From contig OMRJ01000237.1 of the NCBI GenBank assembly GCA_900313475.1, forward strand, positions 1-11,060: a stretch of DNA of 11,060 nt. The letters are read 5' to 3'. Shown one piece after another: positions 1-7,740 of the stretch (positions are counted from its first letter, which is position 1; each line of letters begins with the position of its first letter). Source of the stretch: an uncultured Eubacteriales bacterium. GTDB taxonomy: Bacteria > Bacillota > Clostridia > Oscillospirales > Acutalibacteraceae. A program made the translations under genes and the position numbers. The notes below the pieces were generated by a model. The model saw only the letters and a list, made by a program, of their open reading frames with translations, was not told the origin of the DNA and searched no databases.

Positions 1-1
1 C

Positions 2-3000
2 GTTACTCTTGACATCAAGAAGCTTGATCTTATCGAGATCGTTAAGGTACTCGAAGCCGTCACCGGCATGGATCTTACAACGTTCGTAAGAGAAAACGGC
101 ATCGAAAACTTCTACCTCGGTCAGATAACCTACTTCAAGTCGGCAAACGGCTCCGCCGCTTTCAGGATGGAGTATTCGTCCGACAAGAATAAAGACAGAT
201 CCGACCTTATCACCGTAGTTGTCAACTACCTCATCGAGGCTGCCCTCTACGGCGAAAACGCAAAGGCTCTCGACATTCTTATCAGCGGTAAGAATGACGA
301 CGGCACACCCAAGAAGAACACAGTCGAAGCTGTCATCGACATGCTCGGCAAGCTCGGCACAAAGGCGCTTCCCGGCGACTTCCACTGGAACTACATGAAT
401 GAGGACAGTGACGATGTAACGCCCGAACCCGAATACACCGAAATCGTTCTTCCCGCAACTCCGTTCAATAACTACCTCACCTACTGCACCGATTGGACGC
501 AGAAGACCGCCGATACTCTCTATGATAACCTCGGAACAGTCGTTGATTCGATTATCAAGATGACAAAGAACGGCGATTCGCTTGCAGACCTCATAAACGG
601 CAAGTTCACGCTTTACAAGGCAGAGTATCTTAACAAGATTCTTGAAGCCACCGAAAAGCTCTATGACCTCGCCGATGCAAAGGTCATCAAGCTCCTCGGT
701 CTTGTGCTGAGCTGTGACCTCTCCAAGTGGGACGGCATGCAGTTCATCGACGCAGATGTAACGGATGCGGCAACGTTCGCGGCAGGTCTTACAGAGATAG
801 TTGAACCTATCTATCCGCTTCTCGACTGGCTCCTGTTCGGTAAGGACTACGGCTTCTTCGTAGACGACAAGACAGGCAACACAGGCGAAGACGGCAAGAC
901 GCTCATCAACATCGCGGGCGCTGACGGCTACATCAACGGTCTTGCACCTCTCTTTATCGCTCTCGGCGTTGACCTTCCCGAATACAGAGAGGGCTACACC
1001 TGCGAGACGACAGTTAAGGTTGACGGCGTCGACATGACATTCTTCAACGCGGTTATCAAGGCAGTCCTCGCAAGAGTTGACGCGGTGCTTGCAAATCCCG
1101 TTGACGAAGCTCTCGATCTTCTTCCCGGACTTCTCTACTTCATCAATGCAAACGGTGTTTCCACCGCTGCATACAACCTCCTCGGCGGCGTTCTCAATGC
1201 GGTTAACGTGCTTGTCGAAAACGGCATACTTGACCTCGGCGGAACCTCCGTTGAAGAATATGTTGAGACGAAGCTCGGTCTTAACGTTAAGAACCTTGAC
1301 CTTGAGGGTATCGTTAAGTTCCTCGAAAACAAAAATATCACCAAGGGCATCAAGATTTACGACGTATTCAGGGGCACCTACACCGTTGACGACGGAAAGG
1401 TCACGTTTACTCCCGACTTATCCGCGGACGGCAACATCCTTGAAAAGTTCTACTGCGGCGAGGTTAAGCCCTACACCTACTCCGGAATCACAGGCTGGAA
1501 GATGGTCACAAAGGCAGGCACCGGACGCGGCGACATGATCACCACGCTCCTGAGCATTGTCCTCGAAGTTCTGTTCTACGACGGCAATGAGCAGCCGATA
1601 ACCGATATCATCGCAGGCATGGTTGAAGGCTTCACGGTTGAAAACTTCAGAAACCTCAAGGCTCTCCTTACAACAGGCGTTGACATTGAAGCGGCTATGA
1701 AGAATATCGACTGGGTATACTTCAACAACTACGCAACGGAAGCAGAGCGCGAAGAAGCTATCAAGAACGTTCTTCTCGATCCCGCCTCCAACGTTCTTCC
1801 CTCAACACAGCCCGTTCGTACTATGAATTATCTCCAGTACGACAACAACTGGAACAGAGAAACCGCGAAGTACATTGACGACAACATCGTTTCGATAGTT
1901 GACCTCGTTATTGCGAAGTTCGTCGACGGCTCCGACAGCCTCACGGATCTCATCAACAACAAGCTCAACCTTTACTCCGATGAAACCGCCAACAAGATTC
2001 TTGCCAAGATCGGCAACCTGCTTAAGAAGCTCGACGACAGCCTCGTTGAGACAATCGGTGTGGTTCTCGACGTCGATCTCAAGGCGCTCACCGCTCCGGT
2101 AAGCGGCGTAACCGACAAGACCACGTTCGTGGCGGCTCTTGCAAACAGACTTTCCAACATCGGCAATGTTCTCGACTGGCTCCTGTTCGATCAGCAGATG
2201 ACATTCTTCACCGACCTTGAAACAGGCGCGCAGGCGAAGATAGTTCTCAACGGCGGCGAAGGCTACAAGTACGGTCTTGCACCCATCCTTGAAGCAATCG
2301 GCGTTGACACTCACATCACCGTTCCCGCCGCAGCGGAGGGCACAACAATTACCGCTCGCGTTCTTGTTGAGCTTCTCACAAACGTTTGCGACAGAATCGA
2401 CGAGGTTCTTGCGGATCCGATAAATGAAGTGCTCGCACTTCTTCCGGAGCTTGTCTACTTCATCAACGCGAACGGCGTAAGCGTTTCCGCAACAAATCTT
2501 GTTGCTCCCATCGATGCACTTCTTAAGGAAGTCGGCAGGAATATCGGCAAGGATGACCTTGATTTCTCAAGCCTCGTCAAGTTCGATATCTCAAACCTCG
2601 ACTTCGAAGGCATCTTCGCTATCGTTCTCGACAAGACCGGCATCGACGCCCAGTCCCCGATAGGCGAATATCTCGCAAAGTTCTACTTCGGACAGCTTGA
2701 ATCCTATCAGTCTTACGACGGAGTTCAGGGCTTCAGAATGATTTACTCCGATACGGAAAAGCGCTATGAGTTCGTAACGGTTCTCGTGACACTTCTCCTT
2801 GACGTTGCTTCCTACGGCGGCAACAAGGACGCAATCATCAAGCTCCTCGGCAACGACGAAAAGGCAGACGCTATTTACAAGACTGTCATGGCGTTCATCT
2901 CCGGCAGCGGCTACACCGAGGTTCAGGTTCCGATGAAGCAGTTTGACTGGATTCTCACCGAATTCGCCGACACGGGCAAGGTTCTTTCACCCATCACTAT

Positions 3001-4504
3001 GGGTAGCATCTTCGAGTATGTTTACGGTCCGCTCTACACAAGAGAAATGGGCGAATATATCACGAAGTACCTTCCGCACTTCATTGATACGATGATTACC
3101 CTTCTCGGTGTTGAGATTAAGGGCGTTAACATCAAGAATCTTGACGATCTTCTTGATCAGCTTATAGGAAAATCCATTTACACAACGGATAATCTCAATA
3201 AGCTTCTCGAACTCATCCGGGGACTTGTTCCGAAGCTCAAGGAGGTAATCGGCGATGAGCTGTTTAACCACCTTGCAACGATTGTTAACAATTCTCTCGG
3301 TGTTGACCTCAACTACTGGAACAACTACACGGTCAATGCGATAACAACGGGTGATCAGACGGCATTCGTTAACGAAGCCGTAAGAATGCTCCGTCCCGCA
3401 TACCCGATTCTTGAGTGGCTCCTGTGCGATAAGAATCTCGCATTCTTCAACACGAAGGACGGCAACGATTATATCGTTATCGAGTCGGCAGAGGGTTATG
3501 CCTACGGTATCATCCCGCTCCTTGAAGCGCTCCACTGCGAAGGTGTCCTCTCAATCGACGCTTACAAGGCGGCAGCGGCTGCGGATAAGGATAATATCAT
3601 CAGAAACATCCTCAATCCGCTCCTTACAAAGGTCAACAAGGTTCTCGAGGATCCCGTAAATCAGGTTCTCGATCTCCTTCCCGCAGTCATCTACTTCCTC
3701 AACTCCGAAGGTCTTGACACTGTTGTAAGAAATACTCTCAACGCAGTTGTTAAGGTTCTCGAAACGGTTGAACCGGTGGCAGGAAAGGATCTTGACCTCG
3801 CGACACTGTTCGGCTTCGACTTTAAGGTCGACATTGAAGGACTTCTCGATCAGGCTCTCAAGGGCATTGAAGAAAAGTACGGCTTCAAGCTCGCAACGGT
3901 AGCGACAGAGGCAATTAAGGAACTCACCGTGGGTCAGGTCGTAACCTTTGATTCGCTCAGCGGTCAGTGGGTATACGACGGACATCAGGCATACACAATG
4001 AAGTACGCAGGCAAGAGCGGCGATCAGGTTGACATGGTCACCATTATCCTCCGCCTCATCCTCCGCTTCATCTCCGACCCGCAGAATGTTAAGGCAATTG
4101 AAGCTATGCTCAAGCCCAAACTCAACGAGACCGGCTACAAGTTCCTTACATCGCTTCTTGATAACTTCAGCCAGATGGTAAGCACACCCGACGGAATGGA
4201 TAAGGTAATGTACACTGTTTACTATATCTTCTATTCGGCAAACGTCGCGGCGTCTTCCACAAACAACTGGCTTGCGGAATTCAACGGCAACTACTCATTC
4301 CTCAATCAGCTCTTTGCTACAAGCGATCTTGCGTTCATGCGTCAGCTCGAAAAATCGTTGGGTGACCTTCTCAACAAGTACACTCCCGACATTGCCGATG
4401 ACGATGAAGTAGTTCCCAACGGATTTGTCAAGTTCTTCAAGGCTATTGCGGCATTCTTCCAGAAGATTATTAAGTTCTTCCAGAATATGTTCAAAAAGCC
4501 CTGA
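2..4504 (+). CDS. Giant repeat protein, C-terminal part (5' end outside window)
   Basis: The reading frame is open from base 2 to the TGA at 4502-4504. The ATG at 68 is probably internal, because the codons before it (VTLDIKKLDLIEIVKVL) align with a segment recurring inside the protein (LNVKNLDLEGIVKFL, FDISNLDFEGIFAIV). The visible protein has about 1500 residues. It consists of three diverged copies of a large helical module, a fourth partial copy and a unique tail. Landmarks, numbered from the ATG at 68, are FYxGQ-like at 15, 461, 872 and 1289; (L/V/I)L(D/E)WLL with W at 254, 704 and 1117; and LLPxxxYF(I/L)N with Y at 357, 797 and 1209. Cysteine is rare, and no catalytic motif, LPXTG, S-layer homology or dockerin motif is visible. 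The tail carries an acidic linker (DIADDDEVV) followed by a Phe/Lys-rich amphipathic helix ending in FFQNMFKKP. Lys is mostly AAG and Phe mostly TTC, which suggests high expression. I do not recognise the family. A secreted or surface protein is likely by inference, but the N-terminus is missing. Confidence 0.85.
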   Translation, partial: VTLDIKKLDLIEIVKVLEAVTGMDLTTFVRENGIENFYLGQITYFKSANGSAAFRMEYSSDKNKDRSDLITVVVNYLIEAALYGENAKALDILISGKNDDGTPKKNTVEAVIDMLGKLGTKALPGDFHWNYMNEDSDDVTPEPEYTEIVLPATPFNNYLTYCTDWTQKTADTLYDNLGTVVDSIIKMTKNGDSLADLINGKFTLYKAEYLNKILEATEKLYDLADAKVIKLLGLVLSCDLSKWDGMQFIDADVTDAATFAAGLTEIVEPIYPLLDWLLFGKDYGFFVDDKTGNTGEDGKTLINIAGADGYINGLAPLFIALGVDLPEYREGYTCETTVKVDGVDMTFFNAVIKAVLARVDAVLANPVDEALDLLPGLLYFINANGVSTAAYNLLGGVLNAVNVLVENGILDLGGTSVEEYVETKLGLNVKNLDLEGIVKFLENKNITKGIKIYDVFRGTYTVDDGKVTFTPDLSADGNILEKFYCGEVKPYTYSGITGWKMVTKAGTGRGDMITTLLSIVLEVLFYDGNEQPITDIIAGMVEGFTVENFRNLKALLTTGVDIEAAMKNIDWVYFNNYATEAEREEAIKNVLLDPASNVLPSTQPVRTMNYLQYDNNWNRETAKYIDDNIVSIVDLVIAKFVDGSDSLTDLINNKLNLYSDETANKILAKIGNLLKKLDDSLVETIGVVLDVDLKALTAPVSGVTDKTTFVAALANRLSNIGNVLDWLLFDQQMTFFTDLETGAQAKIVLNGGEGYKYGLAPILEAIGVDTHITVPAAAEGTTITARVLVELLTNVCDRIDEVLADPINEVLALLPELVYFINANGVSVSATNLVAPIDALLKEVGRNIGKDDLDFSSLVKFDISNLDFEGIFAIVLDKTGIDAQSPIGEYLAKFYFGQLESYQSYDGVQGFRMIYSDTEKRYEFVTVLVTLLLDVASYGGNKDAIIKLLGNDEKADAIYKTVMAFISGSGYTEVQVPMKQFDWILTEFADTGKVLSPITMGSIFEYVYGPLYTREMGEYITKYLPHFIDTMITLLGVEIKGVNIKNLDDLLDQLIGKSIYTTDNLNKLLELIRGLVPKLKEVIGDELFNHLATIVNNSLGVDLNYWNNYTVNAITTGDQTAFVNEAVRMLRPAYPILEWLLCDKNLAFFNTKDGNDYIVIESAEGYAYGIIPLLEALHCEGVLSIDAYKAAAAADKDNIIRNILNPLLTKVNKVLEDPVNQVLDLLPAVIYFLNSEGLDTVVRNTLNAVVKVLETVEPVAGKDLDLATLFGFDFKVDIEGLLDQALKGIEEKYGFKLATVATEAIKELTVGQVVTFDSLSGQWVYDGHQAYTMKYAGKSGDQVDMVTIILRLILRFISDPQNVKAIEAMLKPKLNETGYKFLTSLLDNFSQMVSTPDGMDKVMYTVYYIFYSANVAASSTNNWLAEFNGNYSFLNQLFATSDLAFMRQLEKSLGDLLNKYTPDIADDDEVVPNGFVKFFKAIAAFFQKIIKFFQNMFKKP
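110..1447 (+). repeat. Protein repeat module, copy 1 (446 residues)
   Basis: This module runs from the FYLGQ motif to the next FYCGE. In order it contains the FYxG start, a helical stretch ending ALYGENAKAL, NNYLTYCTDW, a LADLINGK segment, the LLDWLLFGKDYGFF motif, GYINGLAPLF, LLPGLLYFINANGV and NLDLEGIVKFL. It is the longest copy, partly because of a linker rich in Glu/Pro/Asp before NNYL. Confidence 0.8.
1448..2680 (+). repeat. Protein repeat module, copy 2 (411 residues)
   Basis: The block order is the same as in copy 1: FYCGE, MNYLQYDNNW, LTDLINNK, VLDWLLFDQQMTFF, GYKYGLAPIL, LLPELVYFINANGV and NLDFEGIF. Copies 1 and 2 share an identical 19-base run at DNA level (821-839 and 2171-2189, encoding LDWLLF). 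The modules therefore arose by duplication, with later divergence. Confidence 0.8.
2681..3922 (+). repeat. Protein repeat module, copy 3 (414 residues)
   Basis: Blocks in order are FYFGQ, a helical stretch ending ASYGGNKDAI, a diverged NNYL-equivalent (VYGPLYTREM), LDDLLDQLIGK, ILEWLLCDKNLAFF, GYAYGIIPLL, LLPAVIYFLNSEGL and VDIEGLLDQAL. It is the most diverged full copy. Confidence 0.75.
3923..4170 (+). repeat. Protein repeat module, partial fourth copy
   Basis: LTVGQ aligns with FYxGQ, followed by the same pattern of a Tyr/Trp-rich segment (AYTMKYAGKSGD), a hydrophobic helix (VTIILRLILRF) and a DPQNVKAIEAML stretch equivalent to YGGNKDAIIKLL. After this the repeat breaks off into the unique C-terminal tail. 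Confidence 0.65.
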
Positions 4505-4527
4505 TGTAGGCTGAACAAACAAACAAT

Positions 4528-4566
4528 GCCCCCGGCGCCGTCAAAAGCGCCGGGGGCGATTTCTTC
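4528..4566 (+). terminator. Intrinsic terminator of the giant repeat gene
   Basis: An 11-bp perfect GC-rich stem (GCCCCCGGCGC at 4528-4538, GCGCCGGGGGC at 4547-4557) with an 8-base loop is followed by a T-rich tail (GATTTCTTC). It lies 24 bases after the stop codon. Confidence 0.88.
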
Positions 4567-5050
4567 AAACTGCTTAACATCAAAACCGACACTGAATTTG
4601 CAGAACGGCAGACCGTACCGAAAGATCTGTAGGTCAAGAAAGATTGATCCTGATTCTCCGACATTGTTTGATGTCAAGTGTAATAATGACAAGCCTTAAC
4701 ATGCAATGACTCCGTTCGCGGGTATGCCAATGGAAGCACTCATGCGCAATGGTAAAGTTCACAGTACCTAAGGTTCGTTCATAATAAACACGGGGATCTA
4801 CTGTCGTTTACGAGATGAAATTTTGCTGTATAGTTGTCTGTGACATTTATTCTCGTATAGCCATGAATGAGACTGTACGCGGATATGTTTGAAACGAAAG
4901 AAAATCAATGCGAACGGCTGAAAAAATCGGCGACGGTGTTCTTCGGAAACACGGTATGCGCGGCAACATCAGAGCAAAAGGTAAAAGTTTTAAGAATTGC
5001 GAATGAAAAGTTACAATAAAGATACTTTTATTTAATTCACTGTAAGAATA
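4567..5050. other. Intergenic region without a convincing gene
   Basis: These roughly 480 bases contain scattered stops in all frames. A plus-strand frame runs from 4526 through the terminator stem to about 4700, and a minus-strand frame covers part of the same region. Neither has a ribosome binding site. Composition differs from the strongly codon-biased gene to the left. The only other item is a doubtful 50-codon frame at 4867-5019, listed separately. No tRNA, CRISPR, inverted terminal repeat or transposase motif was seen. Confidence 0.5.
4867..5019 (+). CDS. Doubtful 50-residue ORF or gene remnant
   Basis: ATG at 4867 and TAA at 5017-5019 define a peptide beginning MRLYADMFETKENQCERL, with a middle segment ATVFFGNTVCAATSE. 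A second in-frame ATG lies at 4885. The composition is protein-like (mixed charged and hydrophobic residues, two Cys). However, there is no good Shine-Dalgarno sequence, no clear promoter and no recognisable family. It may be a fragment of a decayed gene. It ends about 30 bases before the promoter of the next gene. Confidence 0.2.
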   Translation: MRLYADMFETKENQCERLKKSATVFFGNTVCAATSEQKVKVLRIANEKLQ

Positions 5051-5059
5051 TGATAGAAT
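5051..5059 (+). promoter_or_regulatory. Extended -10 promoter for the membrane protein gene
   Basis: TGATAGAAT matches the extended -10 form TGnTATAAT at five of six core positions, 27 bases before the ATG at 5087. The -35 region (TTTAAT around 5031-5036) is poor, as is usual for extended -10 promoters. The surrounding DNA is A/T-rich. Confidence 0.5.
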
Positions 5060-5086
5060 ATACAAAACATTTTTTCGGAGCACGAT

Positions 5087-5842
5087 ATGAATAAAATAAC
5101 AAGTTATCTTGAAAACGAACGGCGTGTTTTCGTCTCAACCGTCGGAAAAATCGAATATGCGGCATGGTGGATACTGCGCGTGTGCATGATCGGCGCGATG
5201 GTGTATTGGTCGAAGCATGAGCCGGGTGATTTCGCAATTACAATAATGGGGTTCAATTTGCTTGCCACTTTTGCCGTTCCGCTCGCAAGAATCATTTTTT
5301 TTAAAAAACTGTTTCTCGGCAAAATTCCGTTCAGGGTTCAAAGTTATATAAACATATTTGTTTTTCTCGGCTCGTTTATCGGACACGGCTTTAAGATGAA
5401 TAACGTTGAAAATTATGATAAAATACTGCATATAATTTCGGGCGCAGTAACGGTATTTATCGGTTATGAAATGCTCGGCAGTCTGAAAAATGCGGAACGG
5501 ACGCCGCACTCGGTTTTTCTTTTCGGGCCGGCGGGCTTTTCGTTTACCGTTATGGTGGTGTGGGAGCTGTTTGAGTTTTTTGCGGACTACTGCATTAAGG
5601 ATTCCGCAAACCAAAACTATGGGTGGAACCCTCCGGAGGATATGCTGTTTTTTAAGATATTCGGTTACGGAGCAAACGCGCCGGAGCAGTACGCCGTTTT
5701 AGATACCGACCTCGATATGCTTTGCGCAGTGATAGGATGCGCGTTCGGGTCGGCAGTGCTTGCAGCCGCAGTAAAGCTAAGGTCGCTTTCAGATAGCAAA
5801 AAAAAGTCCGCTTCCGACATAAAAGCGGCGGCACGGAGATAA
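5087..5842 (+). CDS. Six-helix membrane protein, DUF2238/YjdF-like
   Basis: This 251-residue integral membrane protein has hydrophobic segments at about 27-41, 49-72, 87-104, 113-130, 144-166 and 209-230. Conserved polar residues sit in or next to membrane segments: YDKILH (110-115), WELFEF with W159, E160 and E163, D167, and DTDLDM (206-211). The order D..LH, WE..E, DT..D is the pattern of the DUF2238/YjdF inner-membrane family, whose function is not established. The charged C-terminus (KKKSASDIKAAARR) is probably cytosolic. The start is supported by GGAG at 5077-5080, six bases before the ATG. Codon use is mixed (many TTT and AAA), unlike the gene to the left. The phosphoesterase gene follows 56 bases downstream on the same strand, so the two may be cotranscribed. 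The family assignment is from motif memory only. Confidence 0.7.
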   Translation: MNKITSYLENERRVFVSTVGKIEYAAWWILRVCMIGAMVYWSKHEPGDFAITIMGFNLLATFAVPLARIIFFKKLFLGKIPFRVQSYINIFVFLGSFIGHGFKMNNVENYDKILHIISGAVTVFIGYEMLGSLKNAERTPHSVFLFGPAGFSFTVMVVWELFEFFADYCIKDSANQNYGWNPPEDMLFFKIFGYGANAPEQYAVLDTDLDMLCAVIGCAFGSAVLAAAVKLRSLSDSKKKSASDIKAAARR

Positions 5843-5898
5843 ACGCGGACGGTGTTAATGCGTAAAAACAGGTTTAGAATAATATCGGAGGAGAAATA

Positions 5899-6921
5899 AT
5901 GGATATTAACGAAATACTCACTGCAAAAAAAGAACTGAAATTTAATACGGACGGAAAATTCCGCATTTTATTCATGACCGATCTGCACTGCGGACGCGAC
6001 GGTTCGCCGCAGCTTCCCGCCGGAGTGGAGGCGCTTGTGGAACACTGCCGCCCCGACCTTGTTCTTATCGGCGGCGACACGTCGGGCTGCGACAGGCATA
6101 TTCACTGTGAAAACGAGGCGGATTTGCGCGAGGTGCTCGATTCGGTGTGCGGACCTATGGAAAAAAGAGGCATTCCGTGGGCGCATGTGTTCGGCAATCA
6201 TGACGATAACTTCGGCTACAAAAAAGAGGAACAGGAGACGGTGTACGAGTCATACCCTTGCTGTGTTTCAAAGCGCGGCGACGTTTCGGGCGTGGCAAAC
6301 TATGTTTTGCCGATTAAATCGCACGACGGCGAAAAAATCGCATTTAATGTTTTTATGCTCGATTCGCACGATAACTTGAGGGTGATGGCACGCGAACAGT
6401 CCCGTCCTGATGTGCTGAACGCTGTTTTGCCGGTGCATTTTGCAGCGGGACGCGATTACGCAATGCCGTATTTCGATCAGGTTGTATCATACTATGAGTG
6501 CTCGAAGGCGCTTGAGGAATTTAACGGTGCGCCTATTCCCGCAATGATGGCAATGCACATTCCCGTGCCGGAGGTTCACCTTGCCTATATGAATCCGGAG
6601 GAGTGCAGGCTGAACGGCAACACGCGCGAGGATATCGGCTGCGGAGAGCTTAACAGCGGCCTCTTTGCGGCGTGCGTGCAGCGCGGCGACGTAAAGCTAA
6701 TGTGCTTCGGCCACGACCATCAGTGTGATTTTGAGGCGGAATACTGCGGTATTCACTTTGCCTACGGCGGCGGCATGGCGTATGACTGTTATTGCGACGA
6801 CGATATGCGCGGCGGCAGAGTGATAGATCTTGACGAGAACATGCCGGGCAAATTTGTAACATATAATGTGCGGCTGCGCGATATTGTCGGTGCCTCCGCC
6901 GATAACCTGAAAAAAAACTGA
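5899..6921 (+). CDS. Calcineurin-like metallophosphoesterase
   Basis: This 340-residue protein carries every metal-binding motif of the calcineurin-like phosphoesterase fold in order: DLH (D28, H30), GGD (D60), GNHD (99-102), a lone His in MAMHIP (H220) and GHDH (271-274). These bind two divalent metals and hydrolyse phosphomono- or phosphodiesters. No signal peptide or membrane segment is seen, so it should be cytosolic. The long insert between GNHD and H220 resembles the purple-acid-phosphatase/Dcr2-like branch, but the substrate cannot be read from sequence. The start is fixed by GGAGGAG at 5887-5893, five bases before the ATG. The motif set appears complete, so the enzyme is probably active. 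It is convergent with the minus-strand methionine-uptake operon and shares a terminator with it. Confidence 0.88.
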   Translation: MDINEILTAKKELKFNTDGKFRILFMTDLHCGRDGSPQLPAGVEALVEHCRPDLVLIGGDTSGCDRHIHCENEADLREVLDSVCGPMEKRGIPWAHVFGNHDDNFGYKKEEQETVYESYPCCVSKRGDVSGVANYVLPIKSHDGEKIAFNVFMLDSHDNLRVMAREQSRPDVLNAVLPVHFAAGRDYAMPYFDQVVSYYECSKALEEFNGAPIPAMMAMHIPVPEVHLAYMNPEECRLNGNTREDIGCGELNSGLFAACVQRGDVKLMCFGHDHQCDFEAEYCGIHFAYGGGMAYDCYCDDDMRGGRVIDLDENMPGKFVTYNVRLRDIVGASADNLKKN

Positions 6922-6963
6922 GTCAACCGTCCTTTGCGTTGTTTTTATTTATGAACGGAAAAA

Positions 6964-7020
6964 CTCCCGTCAGCCGGACGCAGCCTGTGCTGTCCGAAAT
7001 GACGGGAGAATATTTTTTGT
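6964..7020. terminator. Bidirectional intrinsic terminator
   Basis: A 9-bp outer stem (CTCCCGTCA at 6964-6972, TGACGGGAG at 7000-7008) encloses a second stem (CGGAC at 6975-6979, GTCCG at 6992-6996). The plus strand continues TATTTTTTGT, and the minus strand continues AGTTTTTCC. It therefore serves both the phosphoesterase gene and the convergent activase gene that ends at 7047. Confidence 0.85.
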
Positions 7021-7046
7021 CCTTATACGGTTTTATACGGCAGAAA

Positions 7047-7739
7047 TTATACTCCGCGCAGGTCGGCGTATTGAACCTTTTCTCTGACGGCAGACAGCAT
7101 AGCCTGCATTTTTTGTTCACTTGCGGCATGCGACGACGTTTCGTCAAGAATGCCTGAATCCTTAAACGCCTGCAGAAAATACCTTTTTGCGCCGCGTATC
7201 TCATTGCCTATCGCGGCGATATCTTCAATTGTGTGAAACTCATCGACAATGGTGGTGCGAAATTCATAATCCACGCCGCTTGTCATTATGATTTCTATGC
7301 TTTTTTTGAACGGTGCGTAGCTTTGCCCGTCAATGCCGCAGGTGAGCGCATATTTTTCGGGGCGGTTCTTTACGTCCATTGCAACATAATCTACAAGTCC
7401 GGCGTCAAGCACAGCCTTTAATCTGTCGGGGAACGCGCCGTTTGTGTCGAGCTTAACGTTGAAGCCGCGTTTTTTTATCTCACTCAGAAAACCGGCAATG
7501 TCCGGCTGTAAAAGCGGTTCACCGCCGGTCACGGCGACTCCGTCAAGCAGTCCCTTCCGCGTTTCGAGAAAAGCGAAAAAATCCGCTTCGTCTATTGTGT
7601 CGCCGCCTGTAGGGTCGAGCACGAGCGGCACATTGTGGCAAAACGGACAGCGCAGATCGCATCCGCCCGTGAAAACCGTGCACGCCGTATGCTCGGGAAA
7701 ATCGAGCAGTGTAAGTTTTTGAAGTCCCTGTATGTTCAT
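7047..7739 (-). CDS. Radical-SAM activase, NrdG-like (anaerobic RNR activating protein type)
   Basis: This 230-residue radical-SAM protein carries the cluster motif CDLRCPFC with C27, C31 and C34 (CX3CX2C), which ligates a [4Fe-4S] cluster and SAM. GGEP at 72-75 is the SAM-binding motif. The N-terminus (IQGLQKLTLLDFPEHTACTVF...) matches the group annotated as anaerobic ribonucleoside-triphosphate reductase activating protein (the NrdG2-type, TIGR02495-like branch). Members are thought to install a glycyl radical on NrdD or a related enzyme. No nrdD is in this window. The start codon lies one base after the metI stop (7741-7743), and no good Shine-Dalgarno sequence precedes it, so translation is probably coupled to metI. 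It is the last gene of the minus-strand operon. Which glycyl-radical enzyme it activates cannot be decided here. Confidence 0.82.
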   Translation of the reverse strand: MNIQGLQKLTLLDFPEHTACTVFTGGCDLRCPFCHNVPLVLDPTGGDTIDEADFFAFLETRKGLLDGVAVTGGEPLLQPDIAGFLSEIKKRGFNVKLDTNGAFPDRLKAVLDAGLVDYVAMDVKNRPEKYALTCGIDGQSYAPFKKSIEIIMTSGVDYEFRTTIVDEFHTIEDIAAIGNEIRGAKRYFLQAFKDSGILDETSSHAASEQKMQAMLSAVREKVQYADLRGV

Positions 7740-7740
7740 A

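Noticed and set aside
68..70. ATG at 68 as the true start of the giant protein
   Set aside because: The frame is open to base 2, and the residues encoded before 68 align with a recurring repeat segment. The start must lie left of the window.
1802..2314. Minus-strand frames inside the giant gene
   Set aside because: These are by-products of the strong codon bias of the giant gene; no ribosome binding sites or recognisable domains.
4526..4701. Plus-strand frame running from within the terminator to about 4700
   Set aside because: It starts inside a strong terminator stem, lacks a ribosome binding site and resembles no family I know.
6964..7008. Similarity of CTCCCGTCAGC at 6964 to the same 11 bases at 10572 as a mobile repeat
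   Set aside because: The match is short, each copy is explained by its own hairpin, and flanking bases differ, so chance or simple terminator composition is sufficient.
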